A stretch of 64,000 nucleotides of DNA from Limnohabitans lacus (GCF_030053395.1 NZ_JASGBH010000002.1:220625-284624), one strand, 5' to 3'. Positions 36,172 to 48,096 are shown, numbered from the stretch's first letter. A program made the numbers and translations. Notes: generated from the letters alone by a model not told the origin.

Positions 36172-37495
36172 TCATTTCTCTTCCACACGCTGGCTCGTAT
36201 GGGCCTGCGCTCTGGGCTTGGCCGGCTTGCTGTGCAGCACGGGTGCCGCAGCCCAGTCCAGCATCCCCCGCCCAGCGGACTTCATCGTCGCCGTGGTCAA
36301 CTCCGAGCCGATCACCAACCAGGACGTTCAGGCCCTGAAGTTGCGTCTATCGCGCGATAGACGCGCAGCCCCTGATGCCACGCCTGCTGAGCTCAACCGC
36401 AAAGCGCTGGAACAGCTGATCAACGAAAAAGCCCAGCTGCAACAAGCCCGTGATGCGGGCATCAAGATCGAAGACGAAGCCATCGATTCGGCCGAAATGA
36501 ATGTGGCGTCCAACAACCAAGTCACGCGCGATGAGCTGCGCAAAAACTTGAGCAAAGAAGGCCTCACGGTCAAAACCTTTCGCGACCAGTTGCGCGACCA
36601 ATTGATGCTCAGCCGTGTGCGTGAACGCGAGGTGGAAGGTCGCGTGCGCGTGAGCGACCAAGAAGTCGAGCAATACCTGCAAGAACAAATCCAGGCGCAA
36701 GGCGGCCAAGCCGCCATCGACCTGAACTTGGCCATGATCCTGATCGCCGTGCCCGAGAGCAGCACCGAGGCCCAGATCAAGGCCCTGCAAGAACAGGCCG
36801 AAGACGTGGCCCGCCGTGCCCGCAGCGGCGAGAACTTTGCCGAGCTGGCGAAAAAGTTTTCCCAAGCCATGGACAAAGGCGCCAACGGTGGCGAGATGGG
36901 TCTGCGCCCATCAGAGCGCTACCCCGATTTGTTTCTGAACGCCACCCGCAATGTGCGCGTGGGCGCCACCTCCGCGGTGGTGCGTTCGGGCGCCGGCTTT
37001 CACATCCTCAAGGTGCTCGATCGCCGCCAGGGCCAAGCCACCTTGATGGTCACGCAAACCCGCGCCCGCCACATCTTGGTGCGACCCACAGCGCAAGCAC
37101 CGCAAGCCCAGGTGGTGGCGCGTTTGAATGAGCTGCGCCAAAGCATCGTGTCCGGCAAAGCCGACTTTGCGGCTGTGGCCCGTCAAATTTCACAAGACGG
37201 CAGTGCCGCGCAAGGCGGTGATCTGGGCTGGGCCAATCCGGGCATGTTTGTCCCCGAGTTTGAGCAGGTCATGAACCGCCTGCGCCCCGGACAGGTGGCC
37301 GAACCTTTGGTGTCGCGTTTTGGCGTGCACCTGATCGAAGTGATGGAGCGCCGCAATGCGCCTTTGTCCGATCAAGACCAACGCGCCGTGGCACGCAGCG
37401 CCCTGCGTGAAAAGAAAACCGAAGAGGCCTACAACATTTGGGTCGACGATGTGCGCAGCCGCGCTTATGTCGAGATGCGCGAGCCGCCCCAATGA
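36164..37495 (+). CDS. surA: Periplasmic chaperone and peptidyl-prolyl isomerase SurA
   Basis: 443 residues with a signal peptide ending near GAAAQ (about residue 30). The SurA N-terminal domain ([14 protein letters not shown]) is followed by two parvulin-type PPIase modules (about 190-290 and 305-400; [19 protein letters not shown]). It chaperones outer-membrane proteins including LptD. The ATG overlaps the lptD stop by eight bases. Confidence 0.95.
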   Translation: MNDHFSSTRWLVWACALGLAGLLCSTGAAAQSSIPRPADFIVAVVNSEPITNQDVQALKLRLSRDRRAAPDATPAELNRKALEQLINEKAQLQQARDAGIKIEDEAIDSAEMNVASNNQVTRDELRKNLSKEGLTVKTFRDQLRDQLMLSRVREREVEGRVRVSDQEVEQYLQEQIQAQGGQAAIDLNLAMILIAVPESSTEAQIKALQEQAEDVARRARSGENFAELAKKFSQAMDKGANGGEMGLRPSERYPDLFLNATRNVRVGATSAVVRSGAGFHILKVLDRRQGQATLMVTQTRARHILVRPTAQAPQAQVVARLNELRQSIVSGKADFAAVARQISQDGSAAQGGDLGWANPGMFVPEFEQVMNRLRPGQVAEPLVSRFGVHLIEVMERRNAPLSDQDQRAVARSALREKKTEEAYNIWVDDVRSRAYVEMREPPQ

Positions 37496-38274
37496 AACAC
37501 ATCGCCCGCAAACGTTTCGGTCAGCATTTTCTGACCGACGGCGGCATCATCGATGCCATCGTGGACGCCATCGGCCCGCAAGCGGGCCAACCCATGGTCG
37601 AGATCGGGCCCGGCCTGGCCGCCCTCACGCAGCCGCTGGTGGAGCGCCTGGGTCACCTGACGGTGGTGGAGCTTGACCGCGATTTGGCCGTGCGCTTGCG
37701 CCTGCATGAGCAGCTCACGGTGGTTGAATCCGATGTGCTCAAGGTCAACTTCACCGAGCTGTCGCAAACCATGTTGGCCGCGCAAACGGCCCCGGCCAAA
37801 GCCAGCAAAATCCGCGTGGTGGGCAACTTGCCCTACAACATCTCCACACCCATCTTGTTCCATTTGCTCGAGCACGTGGCGGTGATTGAAGACCAGCACT
37901 TCATGCTGCAAAAAGAGGTGATCGACCGCATGGTGGCCCAGCCCGCCACCTCGGACTACAGCCGGCTGTCGGTCATGCTGCAATGGCGCTACGCCATGGA
38001 AAACGTGCTGTTTGTGCCGCCCGAAAGCTTTGACCCACCGCCGCGCGTGGACAGCGCCGTGGTGCGCATGGTGCCTTTGGCCGAGCCGCCCGCTGTGAAC
38101 GTGAAGACCCTGGAAACACTGGTGCAGGTGGCCTTCAGCCAGCGCCGCAAGATCTTGCGCAACACCTTGGGCAAGTGGCTCGATGAAAAGGGCTTTGCAG
38201 GCCAGTTCGATCTGCAACGCCGCGCCGAAGAAGTGCCGGTGGCCGAGTTCGTGGCCTTGGCACAAGCGGTCTGA
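37492..38274 (+). CDS. rsmA: 16S rRNA dimethyladenosine transferase (RsmA/KsgA)
   Basis: 260 residues. The KRFGQHFL opening, SAM motif [11 protein letters not shown] near residue 36 and the NLPYNIS catalytic motif near 116 identify the A1518/A1519 dimethyltransferase of 16S rRNA. The ATG overlaps the surA stop as ATGA. This closes the lptD-surA-rsmA operon, which ends in a strong terminator. Confidence 0.96.
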   Translation: MKHIARKRFGQHFLTDGGIIDAIVDAIGPQAGQPMVEIGPGLAALTQPLVERLGHLTVVELDRDLAVRLRLHEQLTVVESDVLKVNFTELSQTMLAAQTAPAKASKIRVVGNLPYNISTPILFHLLEHVAVIEDQHFMLQKEVIDRMVAQPATSDYSRLSVMLQWRYAMENVLFVPPESFDPPPRVDSAVVRMVPLAEPPAVNVKTLETLVQVAFSQRRKILRNTLGKWLDEKGFAGQFDLQRRAEEVPVAEFVALAQAV

Positions 38275-38289
38275 AGCCGCTCGCCCAAA

Positions 38290-38320
38290 GAAAAAGCCCG
38301 TCAATGACGGGCTTTTTTCA
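38290..38320. terminator. Terminator after rsmA
   Basis: AAAAAGCCCGTCA pairs with TGACGGGCTTTTT over up to 13 bp, followed by T. It works in both directions and also ends the minus-strand RNase/barstar unit. Confidence 0.9.
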
Positions 38321-38348
38321 TGGCCACCTGCGTGGCTCAACGCACAGA

Positions 38349-38552
38349 TCAGGCGGCTGCGAGCCAGTATCCTGCGTTGAATGGGCTGCTCATGCGCAGC
38401 GCCAAAGGCGAGACGTCGACCAATTTGTCGGTCGGCATTTTTTCGCCTTCTTCGATCGATTCGGCCACTTCGGCTTCTTCGGTTTGTGCCTCAATCGCCC
38501 GTCCTGCTTGGCTGTTTTGCGCAGAACGGGCTACAGAAAAGAATAGAAGCAT
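38349..38552 (-). CDS. Small acidic hypothetical protein
   Basis: 67 residues; no family recognised. The ATG overlaps the barstar-like gene's end by 22 bases, so it could be a third gene of the RNase-inhibitor unit. The middle is rich in Glu (EAQTEEAEVAESIEEGEK) and the C-terminus is hydrophobic. The ribosome site is weak. It ends just before the shared terminator. It may be an untranslated tail rather than a gene. Confidence 0.35.
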   Translation of the reverse strand: MLLFFSVARSAQNSQAGRAIEAQTEEAEVAESIEEGEKMPTDKLVDVSPLALRMSSPFNAGYWLAAA

Positions 38553-38956
38553 CGGAAGGGTATCTTCCTGTCTCCCCAGTAATCGGCCGTGTCGCGGAAG
38601 ATGTCCAGCAATTGCTCGCGGGCTTCCTTGTCGAACTTCAAGTTGGCAGGAATCGACTCCAGCACCACGATGAAGCCAGGCTGTGGACCCGACTTGTGCA
38701 GTGGGTCGGTCATGCAGTCGTACAGGGCATCAAAATTTTTGCCGAAGTGCGAAGGCAGGGTGAATTGCGCACCAATGAGGTCCAACACGTCTTGTTTGCT
38801 CTGGGCTTCGGCCAGGTTGGCATACAAAAAGTGGTGGCCCAAGCCTTGGGCGGCCTCTTGCAAGTCGCTCACGCGGTAAGCGCGGATCGACTGCACGATG
38901 TTAGACCGCACGCCCTTCAGGGGCGTCTCTTGGTCATGACGAATCGGCGTGTCCAT
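38531..38956 (-). CDS. Barstar-family ribonuclease inhibitor
   Basis: 141 residues. The segment LPSHFGKNFDALYDCMTD (about 67-84) is the barstar helix-2 signature; the Asp residues at 76 and 80 correspond to the barnase-contacting acidic face. It is cytoplasmic, with no signal. It lies 29 bases downstream of a signal-bearing barnase-like RNase on the same strand, so it is the likely cognate inhibitor that protects the producer before export. Confidence 0.87.
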   Translation of the reverse strand: MDTPIRHDQETPLKGVRSNIVQSIRAYRVSDLQEAAQGLGHHFLYANLAEAQSKQDVLDLIGAQFTLPSHFGKNFDALYDCMTDPLHKSGPQPGFIVVLESIPANLKFDKEAREQLLDIFRDTADYWGDRKIPFRCFYSFL

Positions 38957-38985
38957 CTCCGGGTTTCTTTCTCTCAAGTCAAAAA

Positions 38986-39399
38986 TCAGTTCTTGTCGAC
39001 CAATTGGCGAAAACTCGCGTAGTGGTCTTGGGTGTAGTAACAGGCCTTCGGGTTGCGAGGCTCTTGTCCACCACACACGATGCGTCGGGCGCCGCGGTCA
39101 CGCGACCCAGGGGTCTTGACGGTGTATTCACGGTAGTAACCCCGGTCTTGCCGGGGCAACAAACGTTCACGATTGCCAAAAACCACCCCGTCCTTTTCGT
39201 ACGGAAAAGGACCACCCTTGCGGATGAGTTGGTAAGTTTCTTGGCCTTCTCGCGGCAGGTCTGCCACCAACATCGTTGGTGAAGTTGACGCTTCGGCAGT
39301 GGTCTTGGCATGCACCGATATGGTGCAAGTCATCATCATCCCCGCAACGAACGCTGCGATCCAGCGTTGCAAGCCGCGGTTTTTGCGCACTGCCTTCAT
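38986..39399 (-). CDS. Secreted barnase-like guanyl-specific ribonuclease (RNase N1/T1 family)
   Basis: 137 residues with an N-terminal signal (hydrophobic about 12-26, cleavage near VHA-K). The mature part has the microbial RNase pattern: PFPYEKDGVVFGNRE near 65-79, catalytic Glu in YREYTVKTPG (E91), Arg in GARRIVCGG (R105/R106) and His in TQDHYASF (H126). Two cysteines (109 and 120) may form a disulfide. It cleaves RNA outside the cell or, if not exported, inside; the downstream barstar homologue would neutralise it. AAAGGTG ribosome site. Confidence 0.88.
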   Translation of the reverse strand: MKAVRKNRGLQRWIAAFVAGMMMTCTISVHAKTTAEASTSPTMLVADLPREGQETYQLIRKGGPFPYEKDGVVFGNRERLLPRQDRGYYREYTVKTPGSRDRGARRIVCGGQEPRNPKACYYTQDHYASFRQLVDKN

Positions 39400-39420
39400 G
39401 AAAACACCTTTCAAGAGCTC

Positions 39421-39500
39421 CGGGTTAACCCGAAAACTCGAAGGCGCTAGTGTGATGCAATTGTCACAAAAATGCAAGTACTTGCTCGTTTAATGAGCAA
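39421..39500. promoter_or_regulatory. Two palindromes upstream of the RNase gene
   Basis: CGGGTTAACCCG (39421-39432) is a perfect 12-base palindrome, and TTGCTC-N7-GAGCAA (39482-39500) is a second inverted repeat. Both sit in the promoter region of the RNase gene and are candidate operators. No regulator is known. Confidence 0.4.
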
Positions 39501-39552
39501 TCCCGTAGGGGAAAGGACGCCAGAAAGTTAGCGCTCGCTGGCGTCGAACCCT

Positions 39553-41856
39553 TTAACGCGCAACGTTGGCGTCGGCCACCGTCAATGCCGTCATGTTCAC
39601 AATGCGTCGCACCGTGGTGCTGGGCGTGAGGATGTGAACCGGCTTGGAGGCGCCGAGCAAGACCGGGCCGACGGCAATGTTGCCACCGGCGGCGGTCTTG
39701 AGCAGGTTGTAGGCGATGTTGGCCGCGTCGATGTTGGGCAGTACCAACAAATTGGCGTCACCGGCCAGCGTGCTGTTGGGCATGATGGCCTGACGCGCCG
39801 CGGCGTCCAAGGCCACGTCGCCGTGCATCTCGCCGTCCACTTCCAGCCAGGGCGCGTTGCTGCGCAACAGCTCCAGCACCTGGCGCATCTTGATCGCGCT
39901 GGGTTGGTTGGACGAGCCAAAGTTGGAATGCGAGAGCAAAGCCGCTTTGGGCTTGAGGCCGAAACGGCGCATCTCTTCAGCGGCCATCACGGTGATTTCG
40001 GCCAGTTGCTCAGCGGTCGGGTCGTAGTTGACGTGGGTGTCCACCATGAACACCTGGCGGCCAGGCAGCATCAAACCGTTCATGCAGGCGAAGGTGTTCA
40101 CGCCCTTGCGCTTGCCCACCACCTGGTCGATGTAGCTCAAGTGCATGGGGTTGGTGCCCCACGTGCCGCAAATCATGCCGTCCACATCGCCCTTGTGCAG
40201 CAGCATGGCGCCGATCAGCGACAGGCGGCGGCGCATCTCGATCTTGGCGATCTGCTGGGTGATGCCTTTGCGCTCGGTCATGCGGTGGTAGGTCTGCCAG
40301 AAGTCGCGGTAGCGGTGGTCCATCTCGACGTTGACCACGTCGTAGTCCAACTCTTCTTTCAGGCGCAAGCCGAATTTCTCGATGCGCTCGGCGATCACGG
40401 CGGGGCGACCGATCAGGGTGGGGCGGGCAATGCCCTCGTCCACCACGATCTGGGCGGCGCGCAAGACGCGTTCTTCTTCGCCTTCGCTGTAGGCGATGCG
40501 CTTCTTCAAGGCGCGCTTGGCGGCGGTGAAGATGGGTTTCATCATCGTGCCCGAGGCGTACACAAAGCCTTGCAGGCGTTCGCGGTAGGCGTCCAAATCG
40601 GCAATCGGGCGCTGGGCCACGCCGCTGTCGGCTGCGGCCTGGGCCACGGCCGGTGCGATCTTCATCATCAAGCGCGGATCAAAAGGCTTGGGAATCAGGT
40701 ACTCGGGGCCAAAAGCCAAAGGCTCGCCCGCATAGGCTGCGGCCACCACTTCGCTTTGCTCGGCCTGCGCCAACTCGGCAATGGCATGCACGGCCGCGAT
40801 TTCCATCTCCAGCGTGATGGTGGTCGCGCCGCTGTCGAGTGCACCTCGGAAGATGTAGGGGAAGCACAGGACATTGTTGACCTGGTTGGGGTAGTCGGTG
40901 CGGCCCGTGGCCATGATGGCGTCATCGCGCACGGCTTTGACGTCTTCGGGCAGGATCTCGGGGTTGGGATTGGCCAGCGCAAAGATCAGCGGCTTGGCGG
41001 CCATCTTGCGCACCATGTCTTGCTTGAGCACGCCACCGGCCGACAGGCCCAGGAACACGTCTGCGCCGTCAATCACTTCGGCCAGCGTGCGCTGGTCGGT
41101 CTTTTGCACGAACTGGATCTTGTCTTCGTCCATCAGCTCGGTGCGGCCTTCGTAGACCACGCCGGCCAGGTCGGTGACCCAGATGTTTTCGCGGGGGATG
41201 CCCAGCTTGACCAAGAGGCCCAAGCAGGCCAGCGCCGCAGCGCCCGCGCCCGAGGTGACCAGTTTGACTTTCTTGGGGTCTTTGCCCACGACCTTCAGGC
41301 CGTTCAAGATGGCCGCGCCCACCACGATGGCGGTGCCGTGCTGGTCGTCGTGGAAGACCGGGATCTTCATGCGCTCACGCAGCTTGCGCTCGATGTAGAA
41401 GCAATCAGGCGCCTTGATGTCTTCGAGGTTGATGCCTCCGAATGTAGGCTCCAGCGAGGCGATGATTTCGACCAGTTTGTCGGGGTCTTTTTCATTGATC
41501 TCGATGTCGAACGAGTCGATACCCGAGAACTTCTTGAACAGGACGCCCTTGCCTTCCATGACCGGTTTGCTGGCCAAGGGACCGATGTCGCCCAAGCCCA
41601 GCACGGCGGTGCCGTTGGTCACCACGCCCACCAGGTTGCCGCGGCTGGTGTACTTGAAAGCGGCCGCAGGATCCTTGACGATCTCTTCGCAAGGGGCGGC
41701 CACACCGGGTGAATAAGCCAGCGCCAAGTCGTGCTGGTTGACCAGCTGCTTGGTGGGCGCGATGGCGATTTTGCCGGGGGTGGGGAACTCGTGGTATTCG
41801 AGTGCGGCTTTGCGCAATTGGTTGCGTTTGTCTTCGGCTTGGAGCTTGTTGCTCAT
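39553..41856 (-). CDS. maeB: NADP-dependent malic enzyme with C-terminal phosphotransacetylase-like domain
   Basis: 767 residues, standard for MaeB. The malic enzyme part (about 1-430) has [12 protein letters not shown], the FHDDQHGTA catalytic segment and the [16 protein letters not shown] fold. The C-terminal half is the PTA-like regulatory domain ([13 protein letters not shown]). It oxidatively decarboxylates malate to pyruvate, giving NADPH. The ATG at 41856 has GGAGATCACC just before it; the longer open frame upstream lacks family similarity. Confidence 0.95.
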   Translation of the reverse strand: MSNKLQAEDKRNQLRKAALEYHEFPTPGKIAIAPTKQLVNQHDLALAYSPGVAAPCEEIVKDPAAAFKYTSRGNLVGVVTNGTAVLGLGDIGPLASKPVMEGKGVLFKKFSGIDSFDIEINEKDPDKLVEIIASLEPTFGGINLEDIKAPDCFYIERKLRERMKIPVFHDDQHGTAIVVGAAILNGLKVVGKDPKKVKLVTSGAGAAALACLGLLVKLGIPRENIWVTDLAGVVYEGRTELMDEDKIQFVQKTDQRTLAEVIDGADVFLGLSAGGVLKQDMVRKMAAKPLIFALANPNPEILPEDVKAVRDDAIMATGRTDYPNQVNNVLCFPYIFRGALDSGATTITLEMEIAAVHAIAELAQAEQSEVVAAAYAGEPLAFGPEYLIPKPFDPRLMMKIAPAVAQAAADSGVAQRPIADLDAYRERLQGFVYASGTMMKPIFTAAKRALKKRIAYSEGEEERVLRAAQIVVDEGIARPTLIGRPAVIAERIEKFGLRLKEELDYDVVNVEMDHRYRDFWQTYHRMTERKGITQQIAKIEMRRRLSLIGAMLLHKGDVDGMICGTWGTNPMHLSYIDQVVGKRKGVNTFACMNGLMLPGRQVFMVDTHVNYDPTAEQLAEITVMAAEEMRRFGLKPKAALLSHSNFGSSNQPSAIKMRQVLELLRSNAPWLEVDGEMHGDVALDAAARQAIMPNSTLAGDANLLVLPNIDAANIAYNLLKTAAGGNIAVGPVLLGASKPVHILTPSTTVRRIVNMTALTVADANVAR

Positions 41857-42016
41857 GGTGATCTCCATCGTGTCATCGACCAAAAATTTCATCTGGTGAT
41901 ATTGTTTTTCCCATTGTAGTCCGCTCACATGACGCCTCGCCATGCGTCAATCTGCGCAGAAAGTGAGTTGGCTTTTGACTTTTACGCACAGATGACGGTG
42001 CGACTTGTGATCTGCA

Positions 42017-42595
42017 TCAGCGCAAATGCTTCCACGCTTTGTGGCCCAAGGCCTGTGCAATCGACACCGCTTGCGGGCCCCGCTCTAGGGTGAACGACTC
42101 GCCAGCACGCAAGGCGCCGCCCACATCGACGGCCAGATAAAACCCGCAACGTCCGCTTTGCACCATGTCTTTGGCGGCCTGGGCATAAGCCATCACCGCG
42201 TTGAACTTGCCGCAGGGCTCACGCGGCTGCGTCACACGCAGCACCACCTCGTCAAAACGCAAGAGGTCACCGATGAACACCTGGTCCTCCAGCACACCCT
42301 CCAAGCTCAGGTTCTCGCCCAAATAGCCGGGGGCCAAAGGCTCGTCGAACAAGGTCACGCCTTGCTTTTGGCGTTGTGCCTGCCACCAGGCGAGGTGCTC
42401 AAAGGGCAAGGCATAGATGGCTTTGCTCAGCCCGCCATGCACACTCAAATCTGACTGTTCATCGCCCGCCAAGCCCAGCGGGCCCGCGTGCGCTTGGGGC
42501 ACCGACGTTTTGCCGATGGCCGACATCAGTTTGCGGTCGCCCACCCGCAAGGGCCGCACCGTGCCGGTCTGGATCGAGCGCACACGACCTTTCAC
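42017..42595 (-). CDS. MOSC domain protein (YiiM-like)
   Basis: 192 residues from a GTG start at 42595 placed two bases past the pepP stop, with AAGG inside the pepP end. A MOSC domain covers about residues 25-160 (LVHGG-like SDLSVHGGLSKAIYA, then the Cys in REPCGKF, near 125, the expected Mo-ligand type). YiiM-like proteins reduce N-hydroxylated compounds with molybdenum cofactor; that function is inferred from the family. Confidence 0.87.
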   Translation of the reverse strand: MKGRVRSIQTGTVRPLRVGDRKLMSAIGKTSVPQAHAGPLGLAGDEQSDLSVHGGLSKAIYALPFEHLAWWQAQRQKQGVTLFDEPLAPGYLGENLSLEGVLEDQVFIGDLLRFDEVVLRVTQPREPCGKFNAVMAYAQAAKDMVQSGRCGFYLAVDVGGALRAGESFTLERGPQAVSIAQALGHKAWKHLR

Positions 42596-42597
42596 GG

Positions 42598-44016
42598 TCA
42601 GCCTTTCATCAGGGCTTCGATCTCGTCGGCTTTGACCGGCACACCGCGCGTGATCAGCTCGCAACCGGTCTCGGTCACGATGGCGTCGTCTTCGATGCGG
42701 ATGCCGATGTTCCAGAACTGCTCTGGTACGCCTTCGGCAGGGCGCACATACAAACCCGGCTCGATGGTCAGCACCATGCCCGGCTGCAAGATGCGGCTGG
42801 GGCGGTCTTTGATGGTCTCGCCGCTCAGCGGGTCTTTGCGCTCGCTGACCTGACCCACCTGCGAGGGCTCCACATAGCTGCCGCAGTCGTGCACATCCAT
42901 GCCCAGCCAGTGGCCGGTGCGGTGCATGTAAAACGGGAAATAGCTGCGGTTGGCGATCACGTCTTGTGCGCTGCCGACCTTGCTCTTGTCGAGCAAGCCC
43001 AAATCAAGCAAGCCCTGCGCCAGCACTGCTACGGTGGCCTCATGCGGCTCCACAAAGCGGGCACCCGCCTTGGTGGCGGCCACGGCCTCGTCTTGAGACG
43101 CCAGCACCAGATCGTACAAAGCGCGTTGCGGTCCGGTGAACCGGCCATTGGCCGGGAAGGTGCGGGTGATGTCGCTGGCGTAACCGTCGAGCTCGCAACC
43201 GGCATCGATCAAGACCAATTCGCCATCACGGATGGGGCCGGCGTCGGCGCGGTAATGCAAAACGCAGGCATTGGCCCCGGCGGCCACGATCGAGCCATAG
43301 GCCGGGTACTGCGAGCCGTGCTGGCGAAACTCGTGCAGTAACTCTGCATCCAAATGGTATTCACGCACATCTTGTCCGGCACGCAGCATGGCGGCACTGC
43401 GCTGCATGGCGCGCACATGGGCGTGTGCACTGATTTGCGAGGCGCGGCGCATGATGCCCTGCTCGTGTGCATCTTTGACCAGCCGCATCTCGTCGAGCAC
43501 GCTGCACAGGTCGCGTTGCAAGTCGGGGCACAAAGCACCAAAACGCACACGCGCACGCACCGACTGCAGCCAGCCGTCCACACGGCCCTCCAGGCCAGTG
43601 TGGGTGGCAAACGGGTACCAAACGGTGCTGCGGTTTTCCAAAAGCTTGGGCATCTGCGCGGCCAAATCGGCCGAGGAAAACGCCTTGTTCACGCCCAAAA
43701 AGGCCGGTGCGGCGTCAGGACCCAAACGGATGCCGTCCCAGATCTCGCGCTCCATGTCTTTGGGCTGGCAAAACAAAGTCGCTTCGCCTTCGGCCGTGAT
43801 CACCAGCGTGGCATTGGGTTCGGTGAAGCCCGTGAGGTAATAAAAATAGCTGTCGTGCCGGTACAGGAAATCGCTGTCGCGGTTGCGCTGACGCTCGGGC
43901 GCGGTGGGGATGATGGCCAGACCGCCGTGGCCCAACTGCGATGCCACGCGGGCACGGCGCTGGGCGTAAATGGATGCGTGTTCAATCATGGTGTTTCGAG
44001 GAATCGTTGCATTCAT
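42598..44016 (-). CDS. pepP: Xaa-Pro aminopeptidase (aminopeptidase P)
   Basis: 472 residues from the ATG at 44016; an ATG at 43989 gives a 463-residue form closer to many homologues, and neither has a clear ribosome site. The metal-binding pita-bread fold shows DAGCELDGYASDITRTFP, HRTGHWLGMDVHDCG, TIEPGLYV and IRIEDD. It removes N-terminal residues ahead of proline. It lies eight bases after murU, in one unit murU-pepP-MOSC. Confidence 0.92.
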   Translation of the reverse strand: MNATIPRNTMIEHASIYAQRRARVASQLGHGGLAIIPTAPERQRNRDSDFLYRHDSYFYYLTGFTEPNATLVITAEGEATLFCQPKDMEREIWDGIRLGPDAAPAFLGVNKAFSSADLAAQMPKLLENRSTVWYPFATHTGLEGRVDGWLQSVRARVRFGALCPDLQRDLCSVLDEMRLVKDAHEQGIMRRASQISAHAHVRAMQRSAAMLRAGQDVREYHLDAELLHEFRQHGSQYPAYGSIVAAGANACVLHYRADAGPIRDGELVLIDAGCELDGYASDITRTFPANGRFTGPQRALYDLVLASQDEAVAATKAGARFVEPHEATVAVLAQGLLDLGLLDKSKVGSAQDVIANRSYFPFYMHRTGHWLGMDVHDCGSYVEPSQVGQVSERKDPLSGETIKDRPSRILQPGMVLTIEPGLYVRPAEGVPEQFWNIGIRIEDDAIVTETGCELITRGVPVKADEIEALMKG

Positions 44017-44024
44017 TATGGCGG

Positions 44025-44777
44025 TCAGGCATTCAAAGCCGCCAGGCGCTCGGGCGTGCCCACATCGGTCCAGGGGCCGCTGTAGACCTCGCCGCTGACC
44101 TGCCCCCGGTCCATGGCGGCGCGCAGCAAAGGCGCCAGCGCCAGCGCCACGCCCGCTGGGTTGCCCGCAGGCAGGCCGCAGTCGGCAAAGAAGGCCCGCT
44201 TGTACAAAGCGATGGTGCTGAAGGTGTAATCACAAGCCGCTGCGCCCTTGGGCAAATTCAGCACGCTGCCTGTGGACGACAAGCCAAAGTCACCGCCCGG
44301 GTTGTGCGGCGGGTTGGGCACCAGCCACAGGTGGGCCAGCTGGTCGCTGGCGGCAAAGCGGCGGGCCGATTCGGCGGCAAACACGAAGTCAGGGGCAAAC
44401 ACATCCCCCGCCACCACCCAAAACACCTCGGCCAATTGGGGCAGCGCACGCACGATGCCGCCTGCGGTCTCGAGCGCATGGCCAAAGTCCTGCGCCTCGT
44501 GGGAGTAGGTCAGATCCACCGGCGGCAGCCCAGCCCAAACGACTTGTTGCCCAAAATGCGCAGGGATCTGCTCCCCCAACCAAGCGGTGTTGATCAGCTG
44601 GCGCGTGAAGCCCTCGCGGGCCAAGGCCTGCATGGGCCACAGCATCAAGGGCTGGCCGCGCACGGTCAGCATGGGCTTGGGGGTGGCATCGGTCAGGGGG
44701 CGCATGCGCTCGCCGCGGCCTGCGGCCAACACCATGGCCTGAGCGCCATTGGCGCTTGTCTTTTCAATAGCGGTCAT
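44025..44777 (-). CDS. murU: N-acetylmuramate alpha-1-phosphate uridylyltransferase MurU-type
   Basis: 250-residue sugar-nucleotide transferase. The N-terminal signature [22 protein letters not shown] is near residue 15, and GDVFAPDF (metal Asp) near 105; it ends [14 protein letters not shown]. MurU forms UDP-MurNAc from MurNAc-1-P and UTP, after AmgK. In pseudomonads amgK and murU adjoin; here they are 9.4 kb apart with lptD-surA-rsmA, RNase/barstar and maeB between. Glucose-1-P transferase is a weaker alternative. Confidence 0.85.
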   Translation of the reverse strand: MTAIEKTSANGAQAMVLAAGRGERMRPLTDATPKPMLTVRGQPLMLWPMQALAREGFTRQLINTAWLGEQIPAHFGQQVVWAGLPPVDLTYSHEAQDFGHALETAGGIVRALPQLAEVFWVVAGDVFAPDFVFAAESARRFAASDQLAHLWLVPNPPHNPGGDFGLSSTGSVLNLPKGAAACDYTFSTIALYKRAFFADCGLPAGNPAGVALALAPLLRAAMDRGQVSGEVYSGPWTDVGTPERLAALNA

Positions 44778-44911
44778 GCCGTGATGTTGCCATGTTCCGT
44801 ACACCGGTTGTCGCTCGCCAAGGGCACTGGGCGGCCACATTTGCACATCAAGCCTGGTCCAAACCGCTAAAATCTCGGGTTTTCCAGAATACTTTTCCCG
44901 GAGTTGCCCCC

Positions 44912-46939
44912 ATGGCCAATCAACAACAAATGGCAAACGCCATCCGCGCCCTTGCAATGGACGCTGTTCAACAAGCCAACTCCGGTCACCCCGGCGCCCC
45001 CATGGGCATGGCCGACATGGCTGTCGCACTGTGGGGCGATCACCTGCAACACAACCCCAAAAACCCTGGCTGGGCCAACCGCGACCGCTTCGTGCTGTCC
45101 AACGGCCACGGCTCGATGCTGATCTATTCGGTGCTCCATCTGACCGGCTACAAGCTGTCGCTCGATGACCTGAAAAACTTCCGCACCCTGCACAGCAAAA
45201 CCGCTGGCCACCCCGAAGTGGGCGTGACCCCCGGCGTAGAAACCACCACCGGCCCCCTGGGCCAAGGCATCACCAACGCCGTGGGCATGGCCCTGGCCGA
45301 GAAGATGCTGGCTGCCGAGTTCAACCAAGACGGTCACAAGATCGTGGACCACCACACCTACGTGTTCATGGGTGACGGCTGCCTGATGGAAGGCATCAGC
45401 CACGAAGCCGTGGCCCTGGCCGGTGCCTGGAAGCTGAACAAACTGATCGCTCTGTACGACGACAACGGCATCTCCATCGACGGCAAGGTCGCCCCTTGGT
45501 TCATCGACAACACGCCCCAGCGCTTTGCCGCCTGCGGCTGGAACGTGATCGACGCTGTGGACGGCCACGACGCAGCGGCCGTCTCCAAGGCCATCGCTGC
45601 CGCCAAGCACAGCGCCGACAAGCCCACCCTGATCGTCTGCAAGACCGCCATCGGCAAGGGCTCGCCCAACCGTGCAGGCACCTCCAAAGCCCACGGCGAG
45701 CCATTGGGCGCTGAAGAAATCAAGCTCACCCGCGAAGCCCTGGGCTGGACGGCCGAGCCTTTCAAGATCCCCAAAGAGGTGTATGCCGACTGGGACGCCA
45801 AAGCCGCTGGCGCAACCCGCGAAGCCGCTTGGAACACCGACTTTGCCGCTTACAAAGCCGCCTTCCCTGCACAAGCCAAAGAGTTCGTGCGCCGCATGAA
45901 GGGCGACTTGCCCAAGAGCTTCAACCAAGTGGCGTTTGACGCCGTCGTGGCTGCCCACACCAAGGGCGAAACCGTGGCCAGCCGCAAGGCCAGCCAGCTG
46001 GCACTGGAAGCCTTCACCGCCGCCCTGCCCGAAATGCTGGGCGGCTCTGCCGACCTGACGGGCTCTAACCTGACCAACACCAAGAGTACGCCCGCCTTCC
46101 GCGTGGACTTGGCTGGTGACGTGGTCAAGACCGAGGGAAAGATCGGTCGCCACATCAATTACGGCGTGCGCGAATTCGGCATGGCCGCCATCATGAACGG
46201 CGTGGCGTTACACGGCGGTTACATCCCCTACGGCGGCACCTTCCTCACTTTCTCTGACTACTCGCGCAACGCCATCCGCATGGCCGCGCTGATGAAGCAG
46301 CGCGTGATCCACGTCTTCACCCACGACTCCATTGGCCTGGGCGAAGACGGCCCCACCCACCAGTCCATCGAGCACGCGGCCAGCCTGCGCCTGATCCCCG
46401 GCTTGGATGTGTGGCGCCCCGCCGACACGGCTGAGACCACCGTGGCCTGGGCCGTGGCGCTGCAAAACGCCAACCGCCCATCGGCCCTGCTGCTGAGCCG
46501 CCAGAACCTGGCTTACTCGCCCAAGAGCGATCTGGGCGACATCAGCCGTGGCGCTTATGTCTTGTCCGAGCCTGCCAACGTGGGCATCAAGAAGACCCAC
46601 GGCGTGATCATCGCCACCGGCTCTGAAGTGCAACTGGCCCTGGCCGCGCAAAAGCTGCTGGCCGAACGCAAGATCGGTGTGCGCGTGGTCTCCATGCCCA
46701 GCACCAATGTGTTTGACCGCCAAGACACCGAATACAAGCAAAGCGTGTTGCCCGCTGGCCTGCCCCGCGTGGCGGTCGAGATGGGCTCCACCGACGGCTG
46801 GTGGAAATACGGCTGCGCCGCCGTGGTCGGCATCGACACCTACGGCGAGTCGGCCCCAGCCCCCGTGCTGTTCAAACACTTCGGCTTCACCGCCGAGAAC
46901 GTGGCCGACACCGTCCACGCTGCACTGCTCAAGGCCTGA
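44912..46939 (+). CDS. tkt: Transketolase
   Basis: 675 residues, typical length. The ThDP-binding block [20 protein letters not shown] is near residue 154; [10 protein letters not shown] near 25 and GPTHQSIEH near 476 are conserved. It transfers two-carbon units in the pentose phosphate pathway. A CCGGAG site precedes the ATG at 44912. A gap gene follows in the same direction, an arrangement also found with Calvin-cycle and central-carbon genes. Confidence 0.97.
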   Translation: MANQQQMANAIRALAMDAVQQANSGHPGAPMGMADMAVALWGDHLQHNPKNPGWANRDRFVLSNGHGSMLIYSVLHLTGYKLSLDDLKNFRTLHSKTAGHPEVGVTPGVETTTGPLGQGITNAVGMALAEKMLAAEFNQDGHKIVDHHTYVFMGDGCLMEGISHEAVALAGAWKLNKLIALYDDNGISIDGKVAPWFIDNTPQRFAACGWNVIDAVDGHDAAAVSKAIAAAKHSADKPTLIVCKTAIGKGSPNRAGTSKAHGEPLGAEEIKLTREALGWTAEPFKIPKEVYADWDAKAAGATREAAWNTDFAAYKAAFPAQAKEFVRRMKGDLPKSFNQVAFDAVVAAHTKGETVASRKASQLALEAFTAALPEMLGGSADLTGSNLTNTKSTPAFRVDLAGDVVKTEGKIGRHINYGVREFGMAAIMNGVALHGGYIPYGGTFLTFSDYSRNAIRMAALMKQRVIHVFTHDSIGLGEDGPTHQSIEHAASLRLIPGLDVWRPADTAETTVAWAVALQNANRPSALLLSRQNLAYSPKSDLGDISRGAYVLSEPANVGIKKTHGVIIATGSEVQLALAAQKLLAERKIGVRVVSMPSTNVFDRQDTEYKQSVLPAGLPRVAVEMGSTDGWWKYGCAAVVGIDTYGESAPAPVLFKHFGFTAENVADTVHAALLKA

Positions 46940-46963
46940 TAAGGCCACTGACCGGCCGGACCC

Positions 46964-46988
46964 CTTCAGCGCCCACAAGGCGCTGAAG
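46964..46988 (+). terminator. Hairpin after tkt
   Basis: CTTCAGCGCC pairs with GGCGCTGAAG over 10 bp with a 5-base loop, 25 bases after the tkt stop. It has no U tract, so it is a weak or partial terminator at most. Confidence 0.5.
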
Positions 46989-47035
46989 CCACGTTCGGGG
47001 ATCAGGATCCTGAAAGGGTCTTGGTTTCAAATCCG

Positions 47036-47056
47036 GTTACGTAACGGTTTAGTAAC
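47036..47056. promoter_or_regulatory. GTTAC/GTAAC cluster upstream of the first gap gene
   Basis: GTTACGTAAC is a perfect palindrome (47036-47045), and a further GTAAC lies at 47052-47056, 20 bases before the start codon. The same 5-mer recurs upstream of the second gap gene. Confidence 0.4.
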
Positions 47057-47066
47057 TTTCTCCTGA

Positions 47067-48083
<1,017 letters not shown>

Positions 48084-48096
48084 GCTTCAGATGCCT

